Part shown: one piece after another, positions 50,143 through 61,089 of the stretch | How the letters are laid out: each line of letters opens with the position of its first letter | How positions within the stretch are numbered: the stretch's first letter is position 1 | Assembly: GCF_013520985.1 (NCBI RefSeq) | Contig: NZ_JACDTY010000024.1 | Coordinates: 22,762 to 86,761 of the forward strand | Direction of reading: 5' to 3' | Origin: Mesorhizobium neociceri | Lineage (GTDB): Bacteria; Pseudomonadota; Alphaproteobacteria; Rhizobiales; Rhizobiaceae | Length of the DNA stretch: 64,000 nt | Translations under genes and position numbers: made by a program | The notes under the pieces: generated by a model | The model's input: only the letters and a program-made list of their open reading frames with translations | Databases searched by the model: none | What the model was told of the DNA's origin: nothing

Positions 50143-51432
50143 GTGACCAACAGCAGAGATCCGGTTCGCTACGCCATCATTGCCAATGCGGTCAGGCATT
50201 TGAAGCTCGTTCCCATGGCCCTGGCGGCGTCGTTGATGTTGGATCCGGCGATAGCCGGCGAAAGGCAGGCTTGGGTCGGCACCTGGCTGGCCAGTCCGCA
50301 ATCGACATGGGGCGCCGATTTTGCCTTGCCGGTGAAGATACCGCCGCGGCTTGAGAACCAGACCATTCGCCAGACGGTCCGGATCAGCCTTGGTGGCGAG
50401 AAATTCCGTGTCGTCCTGTCGAACGAGTATGCCGCCACGCCGGTCCAGATCGGCGAGGCCCGTGTGGCAGTCGCCGGTGAGGGGTCGAAAATCGTCCCCG
50501 GCACCGATCGCGCGCTCACCTTTGGCGGACAGGCCAAGGCCGCAATCGCGCCGGGCACATCTTTGATCAGCGACCCGGTGGACATGCCGCTCGATGCCTT
50601 GAGCCGGCTTTCTGTCTCGGTCTATCTGCCGCAGGAAACGCGTCTCGCCACCTTTCATTGGGACGGCAAGCAGACTACCTATGTCGGCGACGGCAATCAG
50701 ACGGCTTCAGATGCATTCGCGGCCACGCAGACAACTGACGCACGTATCCTGCTAAGCGAAATCCTGGTCGATGCCCCGGCAAATGACGGCGCTGTCATTG
50801 CCATCGGCGATTCGATCACCGACGGCAATGGCGCCACTTTGGATGCGGACAACCGCTGGCCCGACTTCCTGGCCGCTCGCCTCGCCCCGAAACAGGCGGC
50901 TGTGCTCAACGCCGGCATATCCGGCGCCAGGCTGCTGGACGACGCCATGGGTGTGAAGGCATCCGCTCGCTTCGATCGCGATGTCCTGGCCCAGCCCGGC
51001 GCCAAGGCGGTGATCCTGCTGATCGGCATCAATGACATCAGCTGGCCAGGCACGCCCTTCGTCCGTGAAAAATCCCTGCCCGCCTTCGAAACCTTAATAA
51101 GCGGCTACCTGCAACTCGCCGCCCAGGCCCATGCCCACAATCTCAGCATTGTCGGCGCCACGCTGACGCCCTTCGAAGGCGCGTTGAGCGGGACGCCGCT
51201 CGATACCTACTACACGCCGGAAAAGGACGCGCTGCGGCAGAAGGTCAACACCTGGGTCCGCACCAGCGGTGCCTTCGATGCCGTGGTCGATTTCGACCTC
51301 CTGCTGCGCGATCCGGAGCATCCGACACGCCTGCTGCCCGAATTCGATTCCGGTGACCATCTGCATCCGGGCGCCAAGGGAAACCAGGCCATGGCCGACG
51401 CCATCGACCTCGCCACACTGGTCAAAAACTGA
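50143..51432 (+). CDS. Exported SGNH/GDSL hydrolase
   Basis: 429 residues from GTG 50143, with GGAGAG 6 bases upstream. A hydrophobic signal region (LKLVPMALAASLMLDPAIAG) follows a long basic start, so it is probably secreted. Catalytic blocks: IAIGDSITDGNGA (Ser), NAGISGARLLDD (Gly), LLIGINDISWPG (Asn) and SGDHLHPGAKGN (Asp/His). An N-terminal beta-type domain of about 180 residues precedes them. It probably deacylates a carbohydrate or lipid ester. Confidence 0.9.
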   Translation: MTNSRDPVRYAIIANAVRHLKLVPMALAASLMLDPAIAGERQAWVGTWLASPQSTWGADFALPVKIPPRLENQTIRQTVRISLGGEKFRVVLSNEYAATPVQIGEARVAVAGEGSKIVPGTDRALTFGGQAKAAIAPGTSLISDPVDMPLDALSRLSVSVYLPQETRLATFHWDGKQTTYVGDGNQTASDAFAATQTTDARILLSEILVDAPANDGAVIAIGDSITDGNGATLDADNRWPDFLAARLAPKQAAVLNAGISGARLLDDAMGVKASARFDRDVLAQPGAKAVILLIGINDISWPGTPFVREKSLPAFETLISGYLQLAAQAHAHNLSIVGATLTPFEGALSGTPLDTYYTPEKDALRQKVNTWVRTSGAFDAVVDFDLLLRDPEHPTRLLPEFDSGDHLHPGAKGNQAMADAIDLATLVKN

Positions 51433-51477
51433 GCGACGCATCCGCTGCTTCGGCTCCCACTTTGAAAGGACAATAAA

Positions 51478-52512
51478 ATGGATTATCGACGTCTCGGCGC
51501 ATCGGGCCTGAAGGTGCCCGCACTCTCCTTCGGCGCCGGCACCTTCGGCGGCTCCGGCCCGCTGTTCGGCGCCTGGGGCAACAGCGACGCCAAGGAGGCA
51601 CGGCGGCTGATCGACATCTGCCTTGAGGCCGGCGTTAATCTGTTCGACACGGCGGACGTCTATTCGAATGGCGCTTCCGAAGAGGTGCTTGGCGAAGCCA
51701 TCAAGGGTCGCCGCGACGCGGTTCTGATCTCGACCAAGACGTCGTTGCCGATGGGCGACGGCCCGGCTGATTACGGTTCGTCGCGCTCGCGCTTGATCAA
51801 GGCCGTGGACGCCTCCTTGAAGCGCTTGGGCACCGATTACATCGATCTTCTGCAGCTGCATGCCTTCGACGCCGGCACACCGGTCGAGGAAGTGCTGTCG
51901 ACGCTGGACGATCTCGTGCGCGCCGGCAAGCTGCGCTATGTCGGCGTCTCCAACTTCTCTGGCTGGCAAGTGATGAAGTCGCTGGCCGAGGCCGACAAGC
52001 ATGGCTACCCACGCTACGCCGCGCATCAGGTCTACTATTCGCTGGTCGGCCGCGACTATGAATGGGAACTGATGCCGCTCGGCCTCGACCAGGGCGTCGG
52101 CGCGCTGGTGTGGAGCCCTCTCGGCTGGGGCCGCCTGACCGGCAAGATCCGCCGTGGCCAGCCTCTGCCGGAAAGGAGCCGGCTGCACGACACGGCCGAT
52201 TTCGGCCCGCCGGTCGCGGACGAACATCTCTACCGGGTGATGGATGCGCTCGATGCGGTGGCGCAAGAGACCGGCAAGACCGTGCCGCAGATCGCCATCA
52301 ACTGGCTGCAGCAGCGCCCGACCGTGTCATCGGTCATCATCGGCGCCCGCAACGAGGAACAGCTGCGCCAGAACCTCGGCGCCGTCGGGTGGGTGTTGAC
52401 GCCCGAGCAGGTGAAAAAGCTCGACGCCGCAAGCGAAGTTACCGCGCCCTACCCGTACTTCCCCTATCGCCGCCAGGAAGGCTTTGCCCGGCTGAATCCG
52501 TCGGCGGTGTGA
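51478..52512 (+). CDS. Aldo/keto reductase
   Basis: 344 residues. It has LFDTADVYSNGASEEVLGEA with the catalytic Asp/Tyr, LISTKTSLPMGD (Lys), IDLLQLHAFDAG (His) and SVIIGARNEEQLRQNLGAV for NADP. GAAAGGA lies about 7 bases before the ATG. It follows the SGNH hydrolase on the same strand (45-base gap). Related to but clearly different from the AKR at 46748. Confidence 0.93.
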   Translation: MDYRRLGASGLKVPALSFGAGTFGGSGPLFGAWGNSDAKEARRLIDICLEAGVNLFDTADVYSNGASEEVLGEAIKGRRDAVLISTKTSLPMGDGPADYGSSRSRLIKAVDASLKRLGTDYIDLLQLHAFDAGTPVEEVLSTLDDLVRAGKLRYVGVSNFSGWQVMKSLAEADKHGYPRYAAHQVYYSLVGRDYEWELMPLGLDQGVGALVWSPLGWGRLTGKIRRGQPLPERSRLHDTADFGPPVADEHLYRVMDALDAVAQETGKTVPQIAINWLQQRPTVSSVIIGARNEEQLRQNLGAVGWVLTPEQVKKLDAASEVTAPYPYFPYRRQEGFARLNPSAV

Positions 52513-52590
52513 TCGGATCGGCTACTGAAGCCAAAGGTTCGCGGGACAGCGCCGTAGATCGCCGACCTCAACGGCTCCGAAGCCGCAGCC

Positions 52591-52863
52591 CTAGTGCAGC
52601 ACGAACTCCCCATCCACCTTCCGCCATTCATTCGGCGCGATCAGCTTCTGATGCGTATAGCTGACCGAATGCAGCGGCCCGTCCAGCTCTGCCTTCCAGA
52701 ACTCGATGAATTTGATCAGCACAGGAAACGTCGGCGCCAAATCGTAATCCTGCCAGATGAAGCTTTGCAGGAGATGCGGGTGGTCGGGAAAATGATACAG
52801 GATCTTGGCCGTGGTCAGGCCATAGCCCTTGAGCATCAGGTCCATTTCGGAATGGTCGCGCAT
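52591..52863 (-). CDS. Usg-family protein
   Basis: 90 residues. The sequence LKGYGLTTAKILYHFPDHP and FIWQDYDLAPTFPVL followed by HSVSYTHQKLIAPNEWRKV is the pattern I know from Usg-like proteins of alphaproteobacteria. No biochemical function is established. A very basic, soluble small protein; it stands alone on this strand between an AKR gene and the acs promoter region. Confidence 0.85.
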   Translation of the reverse strand: MRDHSEMDLMLKGYGLTTAKILYHFPDHPHLLQSFIWQDYDLAPTFPVLIKFIEFWKAELDGPLHSVSYTHQKLIAPNEWRKVDGEFVLH

Positions 52864-53171
52864 GGCAGTACCCCTGGCCCGGTTGATTCTCCATTCCTCC
52901 CAACACCGAATTGTGCGCGCCGTTCCTTAACTGTCTATTGATTTTTCTTGATCCTGAACGGGTTTTCCGCGCGAAAACATGCAGTTAGCAGCGACCGCAT
53001 CCGAGTGCTGACACAACCAGAAACAGGAACTGCGGCATCCCGCCACGCGAATCCAACGTCTAATGTTGCCGTCGGCGCGGAACTGTTAATAATGCCGCCG
53101 AATTCGCGGCTGCGTCGCCGTGATCCTGCCGGTGGTCAAGCCGGCGGCTGGTTTGGGAGGAAAGTGAAGAC
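52864..53171 (+). promoter_or_regulatory. Upstream region of acs (308 bases, no gene)
   Basis: No open frame of note. It must contain the acs promoter and leader. A short hairpin GCCGG-N8-CCGGC (53128-53132 with 53141-53145) sits just before the acs ribosome site GGGAGGAAA. No clear -35/-10 pair or known activator site was found by eye. Confidence 0.4.
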
Positions 53172-55127
<1,956 letters not shown>

Positions 55128-55175
55128 CGATCATTCGGCCCCAGGTTTGTCAGGACACGATTGGCGAGACGCGAA

Positions 55176-55913
55176 ATGGCTGAGCTTGGCTCCGTCATCG
55201 AACTCTGGCGCTATCCCGCGAGCTCGCTCGCCGGCGAACGCCGCGACGCCATTTCGGTCGGTGTCGAGACCATCGACGGCGACCGGCTGTTCGGTCTCGT
55301 CGACACCGCCGACAACGAGATTGCGCGGCCTGACCGCGACGCGAAATGGCACAAGGTGCCGCGCATCCGCACAAGGCTGAGCAACGACCGGGAGCTGGAA
55401 ATCGCCGTTCCCGACGGCGGCTGGCTGGCAGCACCTGGCGTCGAATGCGACCGCGCCGTCTCGGCCTATCTCGGCTTCGCCGCCTCGATCCGGCCGTTCA
55501 GCCAGGACAACGCGCGCAACTATACCGGCCCGCTGACCGCCGAGCGTTACCGCAAGGCGCCGATCCATCTCTTGACCACCGCATCGCTGGCGCGGCTGAA
55601 GGCGCTGCACCCGGAAGGCGTTCCCGATCCGCGCCGCTTCCGCCCCAACATCGTCGTCGACATGGCGGCGGTCGAAGGTTCGTTTCCCGAGACCGAATGG
55701 ATCGGCCGCAAGCTCGCCATCGGCGATCTCATGCTGACCATTTCCGCGCCATGCCGCCGCTGCGGCTTCACCATCATCAGCCAGGACGGCTTCGACCACG
55801 ATCCCGGCATCCTGCGCAATCTGGTCCGCCACAACGCCCACAATCTCGGTGTCTATTGCACGGTCGACCGGCCCGCCAGCGTCGAGATCGGCGCGCCGAT
55901 GCGGTTCGTCTAG
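55176..55913 (+). CDS. MOSC-domain protein
   Basis: 245 residues from ATG 55176 (a TTG at 55161 is possible). An N-terminal MOSC beta-barrel region begins IELWRYPASSLAGERRD; the C-terminal MOSC core has RFRPNIVVDMA and APCRRCGFTIISQDG with the likely sulfur-carrying Cys. Such proteins handle molybdenum-cofactor sulfur or act in Moco-dependent reduction. It follows acs by 48 bases on the same strand; a functional tie to acs is not evident. Confidence 0.88.
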   Translation: MAELGSVIELWRYPASSLAGERRDAISVGVETIDGDRLFGLVDTADNEIARPDRDAKWHKVPRIRTRLSNDRELEIAVPDGGWLAAPGVECDRAVSAYLGFAASIRPFSQDNARNYTGPLTAERYRKAPIHLLTTASLARLKALHPEGVPDPRRFRPNIVVDMAAVEGSFPETEWIGRKLAIGDLMLTISAPCRRCGFTIISQDGFDHDPGILRNLVRHNAHNLGVYCTVDRPASVEIGAPMRFV

Positions 55914-56009
55914 GCCCTCAACAGCGCGAAGCGGGTAGACCAAATACCTTGGAAATTGGCCTAACCTTCGCGCGAAGGCGCGGGGGTTTCGCTCCCGGAT
56001 CAGACATCG

Positions 56010-57278
56010 CTACCGATACAGATCCGCCCGTGTCGGCGGCAGCCCGCTCGGGCCTCGCGCGCGCTTGGTGACGACGGTCTGGAAAATCTGCGCCGAAGCG
56101 CGCTCGAAGGTGATCGAACAGCCGGTGAGATAGAGCAGCCACAGCCGCGCCCTGGCCTCGCCGACCTCGGCGACCGCCGCGTCGAAGCGGGCCTGCAGCC
56201 GCTCGGCCCACAGCCGGCAGGTGCGCGCATAGTGCTCGCGCAAATTCTCGACGTCGTAGACGAGGAAGCCATGCGCCTCGAAATTGCCCAGCGTCATGCC
56301 GATCGTGTCGAGCTCGCCGCCGGGAAAAATGTATTTGAGCAGCGCCTTGAACTCCGGCCCCTTGCGCAGGGTCTTCTTCAAGTCGCCCTTGCTGCGCCTG
56401 GTGATGGCGTGGTGCAGATAGATGCCGCCCGGATTGAGCAGGCGATGGATGGTCTTGAAATAGGTGGCGTGGTTGGCGAGCCCGAGATGCTCGAACATGC
56501 CGATCGACGATATCTTGTCGAAGGTGCCGGTGAGTTCAGCATAGGATTTGATCTCGATGGTGATGCGGTCTTCCAGTCCCTCGGCGCGGATCCGCTCGCG
56601 GGCGAGGTCGGTCTGCGCCTGCGACAGCGACACGCCATGACCGATGACGCCGTAATTCTTCGCCGCATGGATCAGCATGGCGCCCCAGCCGCAGCCGATG
56701 TCGAGCAGGCTTTCACCCGGCTTCAGCCGGAGCTTCCGGCAGATGTGGTCGAGCTTGTCGGCCTGCGCCTGGTCGATTCCGTTGGCGAAATCCGTGAAAT
56801 AGCCGCAGCTGTAAACCATGCGCTCGTCGAGGAAGAGCCGGTAGAAGGCATTCGAAATGTCATAGTGATGCTGGATTGCTTCCTGGCTCGAACCGCTGAC
56901 ATAGGGATTGCGCCCCGACAGATCGGTGCGCGCGCTCATCTGCTTGCGTGACAAAAGTACGGCAGGCAGGTCACGCAGGATCGCCAGCTTCGGCAGCGAC
57001 TTGATCTTGGTCCTGAGCTTGCCTTGCGACGGCAGGGCGTAGAAATCGAAAATCGTCCCGTCTTCGATGTCTATGGTCTTGGAAATCCACATCTCGATCA
57101 GCGTCGACAAGGATGGCCGCTTCACCACCTGCCAGACAATGTCCTGGTCGTTGATGGTGAGCACCGGACCGCTGGCGGGACCGATCCGCTCGCCGGTCCA
57201 CAGCCTGACGGCAAAACCCGGCTTCAGCGTTTCGATCACCGTTCGAACGATCCGAGCGGCCTTCTCGGCTGCCTCCAT
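56010..57278 (-). CDS. cfa: Cyclopropane-fatty-acyl-phospholipid synthase
   Basis: 422 residues from ATG 57278 with GGAGG 5 bases upstream. The SAM-binding motif is LLDIGCGWGAMLIHAAKNYG; further hallmarks are HHYDISNAFYRLFLDERMVYSCGYF, SIGMFEHLG and YIFPGGELDTIG. It adds a methylene bridge to unsaturated acyl chains of membrane phospholipids. The divergent gene is the orphan mini-gene at 57453. Confidence 0.94.
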   Translation of the reverse strand: MEAAEKAARIVRTVIETLKPGFAVRLWTGERIGPASGPVLTINDQDIVWQVVKRPSLSTLIEMWISKTIDIEDGTIFDFYALPSQGKLRTKIKSLPKLAILRDLPAVLLSRKQMSARTDLSGRNPYVSGSSQEAIQHHYDISNAFYRLFLDERMVYSCGYFTDFANGIDQAQADKLDHICRKLRLKPGESLLDIGCGWGAMLIHAAKNYGVIGHGVSLSQAQTDLARERIRAEGLEDRITIEIKSYAELTGTFDKISSIGMFEHLGLANHATYFKTIHRLLNPGGIYLHHAITRRSKGDLKKTLRKGPEFKALLKYIFPGGELDTIGMTLGNFEAHGFLVYDVENLREHYARTCRLWAERLQARFDAAVAEVGEARARLWLLYLTGCSITFERASAQIFQTVVTKRARGPSGLPPTRADLYR

Positions 57279-57437
57279 GCCTTCCTCCGAATGCTGGTCC
57301 CCCGGCAGGAGTTTGCCCGCCCGGCCGGCCGACCGCAACCCGCCGCGCGTGGAAGCCGGGCTGCCCGTCCTATTTCAGACAGACACCTTGTCTTTTGCTG
57401 CAACGCACCCCATCATGAGGACGTGTTCAACAAATCG

Positions 57438-57451
57438 AAAGGAGGTGATCC
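57438..57451 (+). promoter_or_regulatory. Ribosome-binding site with perfect 14-nt complement to the 16S rRNA 3' end
   Basis: AAAGGAGGTGATCC is the exact reverse complement of the conserved 16S tail GGATCACCTCCTTT. Natural ribosome sites rarely match more than 5-8 bases. It ends one base before the ATG at 57453, with 7 bases from the GGAGG core to the ATG, the ideal distance. Confidence 0.85.
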
Positions 57452-57452
57452 G

Positions 57453-57524
57453 ATGTCGAGTGATTTCGTTTTCCAGAACGTGGCCTCAGCGGATTGCACT
57501 TTCGGGAAGCAGTCTTCCCGTTAA
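57453..57524 (+). CDS. Orphan 23-residue mini-protein
   Basis: ATG 57453 to TAA 57522-57524. The peptide begins MSSDFVFQNVASADCTF and ends GKQSSR, with one Cys, no hydrophobic helix and no signal. It has a perfect ribosome site (57438-57451) and a strong terminator 65 bases downstream, and lies alone on the plus strand between two minus-strand genes. A possible promoter is CTTGTC (57387-57392) with CATCAT 18 bases on (57411-57416). I do not recognise the peptide. Alternatives are a regulatory RNA or leader peptide with incidental coding. Confidence 0.6.
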   Translation: MSSDFVFQNVASADCTFGKQSSR

Positions 57525-57589
57525 GGCGCGAGAAGCGCGGTGGGTGACTTCGGTCGCCGCCATCGGCCGCGCCATGGACGGAAACACGG

Positions 57590-57632
57590 AAGGCCGCCGG
57601 CTTCATCAAGAAGCGGCGGCCTTTTCCTTTTG
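57590..57632 (+). terminator. Terminator of the mini-gene
   Basis: AAGGCCGCCG (57590-57599) pairs with CGGCGGCCTT (57614-57623), a 10-bp stem with a 14-base loop, followed by TTCCTTTTGG. It is oriented to stop plus-strand transcripts, and the only plus-strand gene before it is the 23-codon frame. Confidence 0.82.
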
Positions 57633-57646
57633 GGCCTGAGAGACGG

Positions 57647-59008
57647 CTAATTGGTCAGCGCCAAATTCTCGATGTTGCGGGCAATGGTCTGGAAGGCATC
57701 GTTGAGTTCTGTGCCGGTGGCAACCTGGTAGAAATGCTTGATGCTGCCGGTGTCCGGGCTGGCGCAGTCCTGCAAGGTGGTCTTGGCATTCTTCTCGGTG
57801 AGATTGAAGCCGATGGTGAAGATCTCGATACCCTTGTTGCGCATTGCGCCGCACAAGGTCTTGGCTGCCGTGCGGGTCGGTTCCTTGCCGGCGTCGTTAT
57901 AGACCTGGTCGACGCTGCTGGCGTCGAAATAGGACAGGTTGAACTCGCCGTCGGTCATCAGGATCGCAAATTTGGCGACCTTCTTCGGGTCCATTTTGGC
58001 CGGCCGCTGCGAGGCCTTCATCACACTGCCCCAGTTTTCAGACAGCATGTACCAGGCCCACTGCACGCCGATATGGCCGGCCGTGCCGCCCGAAGCGGCA
58101 AAATTCTTGATCACGGTCTTGAGCGCGTTGGCGTCGGCCGTCAGCGGCATCAGCGCTGCGGCCGGGCAGGCCGCCGTGTTGGTGTTTTGCGCGAAGCCCG
58201 ACAGGAAATAGTCGCGATTGACCATGCCGACATCGGGACCCGCATCCGTGTATTGATTGGCGCCCTTGCGCTCGGTTGCACAGTTGTCCGGACGCGTCGA
58301 TGACGAGACGGCTTGCGGGTCTTCATTGCCGGGCGCCTGCTTGCGCTGGCTGGACTTGGTTTCGACAAACACGCTGCTGGCAGCAAGCGCGCCGGCATTG
58401 ACCGAATTGGCGTAGGGCACGATGGCGACGCGCACCCGCGGCTTGGACAAGTCCTGACCGGTCAGGAAGGCATCGACGGCATTGCTTGCCGCCGTCTTCA
58501 AATCCTTGATCTTCTGACCGGCCATCGAACCGGTGACGTCGAGCATCATCGAAACCTCGATGGTCTTGTCGGAATAGAGCGCCGTGGTCGAGGCGCCGAC
58601 GCGCTGCATGTCGCCGACGCTGAACAGCGGAAAGTAAAGCCCGACATCGACATGGGCGTCGGCCTTGACCGTATTGGCGGTCCTGTCGACGGTCAGCTTG
58701 TCGAGAACGATCTGGTTGGCCTGCAATATGCCGGCCATGCTGTTGGCGTCGAGAAAGGCTTGCACCGACTTGTTGGCGTCGACTTCCCTGATAACCCCGG
58801 TGGTCAGGTCGCGCGCGGTCGAGGTGACAGCGGCATCGACCACGCCCTGCAGGCTCGATTTGGCGTTGTAAATCTGAGAGATGTTGACAGCAAAGCCGAC
58901 GCTGAGCGCCAAGACCGAGGCGGCAAGGCCGAACAGCACCGCGAAACTTCCACTGCGATCCCTGGCGAAAACGCCAGCCGCGTGAATAAGACCCCCGTAA
59001 TTCCGCAT
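57647..59008 (-). CDS. TadG-like pilus-assembly protein with vWA domain
   Basis: 453 residues. The N-terminus has ARDRSGSFAVLFGLAASVLALSVGFAVN, a single membrane helix in the TadE/TadG style, followed by DAAVTSTARDL. A von Willebrand A domain begins IEVSMMLDVTGSM, the MIDAS DxTxS metal site, and continues to FAILMTDGEFN. Most of the protein should be periplasmic. Related proteins belong to Flp/Tad pilus systems, but no other tad gene is near, so it may be a stand-alone paralogue. GGAG upstream supports the start. The 294-base gap before it (59009-59302) shows no gene. Confidence 0.9.
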   Translation of the reverse strand: MRNYGGLIHAAGVFARDRSGSFAVLFGLAASVLALSVGFAVNISQIYNAKSSLQGVVDAAVTSTARDLTTGVIREVDANKSVQAFLDANSMAGILQANQIVLDKLTVDRTANTVKADAHVDVGLYFPLFSVGDMQRVGASTTALYSDKTIEVSMMLDVTGSMAGQKIKDLKTAASNAVDAFLTGQDLSKPRVRVAIVPYANSVNAGALAASSVFVETKSSQRKQAPGNEDPQAVSSSTRPDNCATERKGANQYTDAGPDVGMVNRDYFLSGFAQNTNTAACPAAALMPLTADANALKTVIKNFAASGGTAGHIGVQWAWYMLSENWGSVMKASQRPAKMDPKKVAKFAILMTDGEFNLSYFDASSVDQVYNDAGKEPTRTAAKTLCGAMRNKGIEIFTIGFNLTEKNAKTTLQDCASPDTGSIKHFYQVATGTELNDAFQTIARNIENLALTN

Positions 59009-59302
59009 CCTTCAGCCTCCGCTCGCCTCGGCCTCGTCGCCGCAGGAAGGCCAATGCAGGATTCCGGCCGGATCGCGCGGCCACCTGCGCGCAAGCCCCC
59101 CGCCATCGTTCAAGCTGTTGTTTTTGCTGAGTTCGGCCTCGTCGCAAGGTGAACGAGCGGTAAACAAAAATTCACGGCAGCCCCTTCGTTTACGAAGTAC
59201 TCACCATGATCTGTCGCAGGGCGAATCCCGGTCCCGATCCGGCACAGATGTCCGAAAGATGCAGTGTGTCGAAGCGGATCAGAATCCCTGCCGCGAACCG
59301 CT

Positions 59303-60172
59303 CTACGCGAGCATGCGCGCGCTGATGGTCTTGTCGACGCCGTGATAGGGCGGGTTGAACAGTTTGCCCTCCTGCTCATGGGTCCAGACCTTGAACAGGC
59401 CGAGCCGATGTGGGCCGAAACTGTGCAGCAGCGGCACATCCGTCGCGTCGCGGCCCCGTGCGATGACGACGCGGCCGATCCTCGGCCGGTTGTGGCGGGG
59501 GTCGAACGTGTACCATTTGCCGTCCAGGAAGACTTCCAGCCAGGCGGAGAAATCCATCGGCGCCGGATCGACCGGCACGCCGATGTCGCCGAGATAGCCG
59601 TTCACATAGCGGGCCGGGATGTTCATGCAGCGGCAGAGCGTGATCGCCAGATGGGCAAAGTCGCGGCACACACCAACGCGCTCCTCATGTGCCTGCGCGG
59701 CGGTCCGCGTCGGCCGCGCATAGCCGTAGCCGAAAGACAGCCGGCTGTGGACATAGTCGACGATCGCCTGCACCCGCGCCCAGCCAGATGGAACATGCCC
59801 GAAAAGCTGCCAGGCCAGGCCGCCGAGATGATCGGTTTCGCAATAGCGGCTGCCGAGGAGATAGCCGAGCACATCGTCCGGCAGTTCCGCCACCGGCATT
59901 TCTTTGGCCAGCGTGTTGACCTCATCCGGCTCGCCACTGTCCTCGACGGTTGCGTCGTAGAGGATGCGGAAATTGCCGGCGGGAGCGACAAAGCGGCGGC
60001 AGGCATTGCCGAACAGGTCGTGATAGACCTTGCTCGGCACCGAAGGCGAGGTCAGCACGCGCGTCTGCCGCTTGATGTCGGCCTGGCGATCCCTGTGGAT
60101 TTCGAGCAGCGAGATGACCGGCGTGGCATCGGTGCATTCAATGGCGATTTCGTAGCCGAGCCTGATCAGCAT
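59303..60172 (-). CDS. Transglutaminase-like cysteine protease-fold protein
   Basis: 289 residues. An N-terminal beta domain begins LIRLGYEIAIE; the core has the catalytic Cys in EERVGVCRDFAHLAITLCR. The segment MDFSAWLEVFLDGKWYTFDPRHN carries the Asp but has Ser where many transglutaminase folds have His (HAW). This S variant may be normal for this bacterial branch. These proteins are probably proteases or peptide ligases of unknown substrate. No signal peptide. Confidence 0.85.
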   Translation of the reverse strand: MLIRLGYEIAIECTDATPVISLLEIHRDRQADIKRQTRVLTSPSVPSKVYHDLFGNACRRFVAPAGNFRILYDATVEDSGEPDEVNTLAKEMPVAELPDDVLGYLLGSRYCETDHLGGLAWQLFGHVPSGWARVQAIVDYVHSRLSFGYGYARPTRTAAQAHEERVGVCRDFAHLAITLCRCMNIPARYVNGYLGDIGVPVDPAPMDFSAWLEVFLDGKWYTFDPRHNRPRIGRVVIARGRDATDVPLLHSFGPHRLGLFKVWTHEQEGKLFNPPYHGVDKTISARMLA

Positions 60173-60355
60173 GGCGTTTCCCCCGTCATTTCTTATGGAA
60201 GACAGTTTGGTTTAAACGCCAGAAGCAGGATCATGGTTCCCTGGAATTGTCGAAAAGACCCGCCCGCGCCTTCCCAGGCAGGCGCCGTGGCGTTACGGTC
60301 GAACGACATGTTTTGACCCTCCCGAAACGCTCCCGAAAACCCTTTGGAAAATCAG

Positions 60356-61021
60356 ATGTTTGCAGGCAGAAAATTCGCCGCCTTCCTCTTCGATATGGAC
60401 GGCACGATGCTCAATTCGATTGCTTCGGCCGAGCGCGTCTGGGCGGCGTGGGCGCGTAAGCACGGCCTCGACGTCGAAGCCTTCCTGCCGACGATCCATG
60501 GCGTACGCGCGGTCGAGACCATCACCAGGCTGGCGCTTCCCGGCGTCGACCCGGTGCACGAGGCGCTGGTGCTGTTGCAGGCCGAGTCGGACGATGTCGA
60601 AGGCGTGCTGCCGATCGCCGGCGCCGTGCCATTCCTCAACGCGCTGCCGCCCGAGCGCTGGGCGATCGTCACCTCGGCGCCGCGTCCGCTGGCGCTGTTG
60701 CGCATGCAGGCGGCCGGCATCCCGGTTCCCGCCTTGATGGTCGCGGGCGAGGACGTGTCGCACGGCAAGCCGGCGCCCGACTGTTTTCTGCTGGCGGCAA
60801 AACGGCTCGGCGTCGACATCGGTGACTGCCTGGTCTTCGAGGATGCCCCGGCCGGCATCGCGGCGGCGGAGGCAGCAGGAGCATCGGTGATGGTGATCAG
60901 CGCCACCCACCAGCATCCAATGGCGACGCCGCACACCGCGATTGCCGGCTACGACACCATCTCCGTTGCCATCGATGACAACGGCTGGATGACGCTGGAG
61001 GCGCAGCGCAGCGCGGCCTAA
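60356..61021 (+). CDS. HAD-family sugar phosphatase-like hydrolase
   Basis: 221 residues from ATG 60356 (TTG 60344 is possible). HAD motif I AAFLFDMDGTMLNS with two catalytic Asp, motif II IVTSAPRP, and motifs III/IV in GKPAPDCFLLAAKRLG and LVFEDAPAGIAAAEAAG. The cap domain and HGVRAVET stretch resemble sugar-phosphate phosphatases such as HxpA/YniC. It dephosphorylates small phosphates; substrate unknown. A palindromic repeat follows directly. Confidence 0.9.
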   Translation: MFAGRKFAAFLFDMDGTMLNSIASAERVWAAWARKHGLDVEAFLPTIHGVRAVETITRLALPGVDPVHEALVLLQAESDDVEGVLPIAGAVPFLNALPPERWAIVTSAPRPLALLRMQAAGIPVPALMVAGEDVSHGKPAPDCFLLAAKRLGVDIGDCLVFEDAPAGIAAAEAAGASVMVISATHQHPMATPHTAIAGYDTISVAIDDNGWMTLEAQRSAA

Positions 61022-61022
61022 A

Positions 61023-61066
61023 GCAATTCCAGGACAAGTGTGAAACGGTTTTCCGTCCGGAATTGC
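61023..61066. repeat. Rhizobial intergenic palindromic repeat (GCAATTCC type)
   Basis: GCAATTCC (61023-61030) pairs with GGAATTGC (61059-61066), and inner GGAC (61032-61035) with GTCC (61055-61058). It matches a second dispersed palindrome family I know from rhizobial genomes and lies 1 base after the HAD stop, where it may act as transcript end. Confidence 0.7.
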
Positions 61067-61089
61067 GTCAAAAAAGAGATCGTTAGCGG

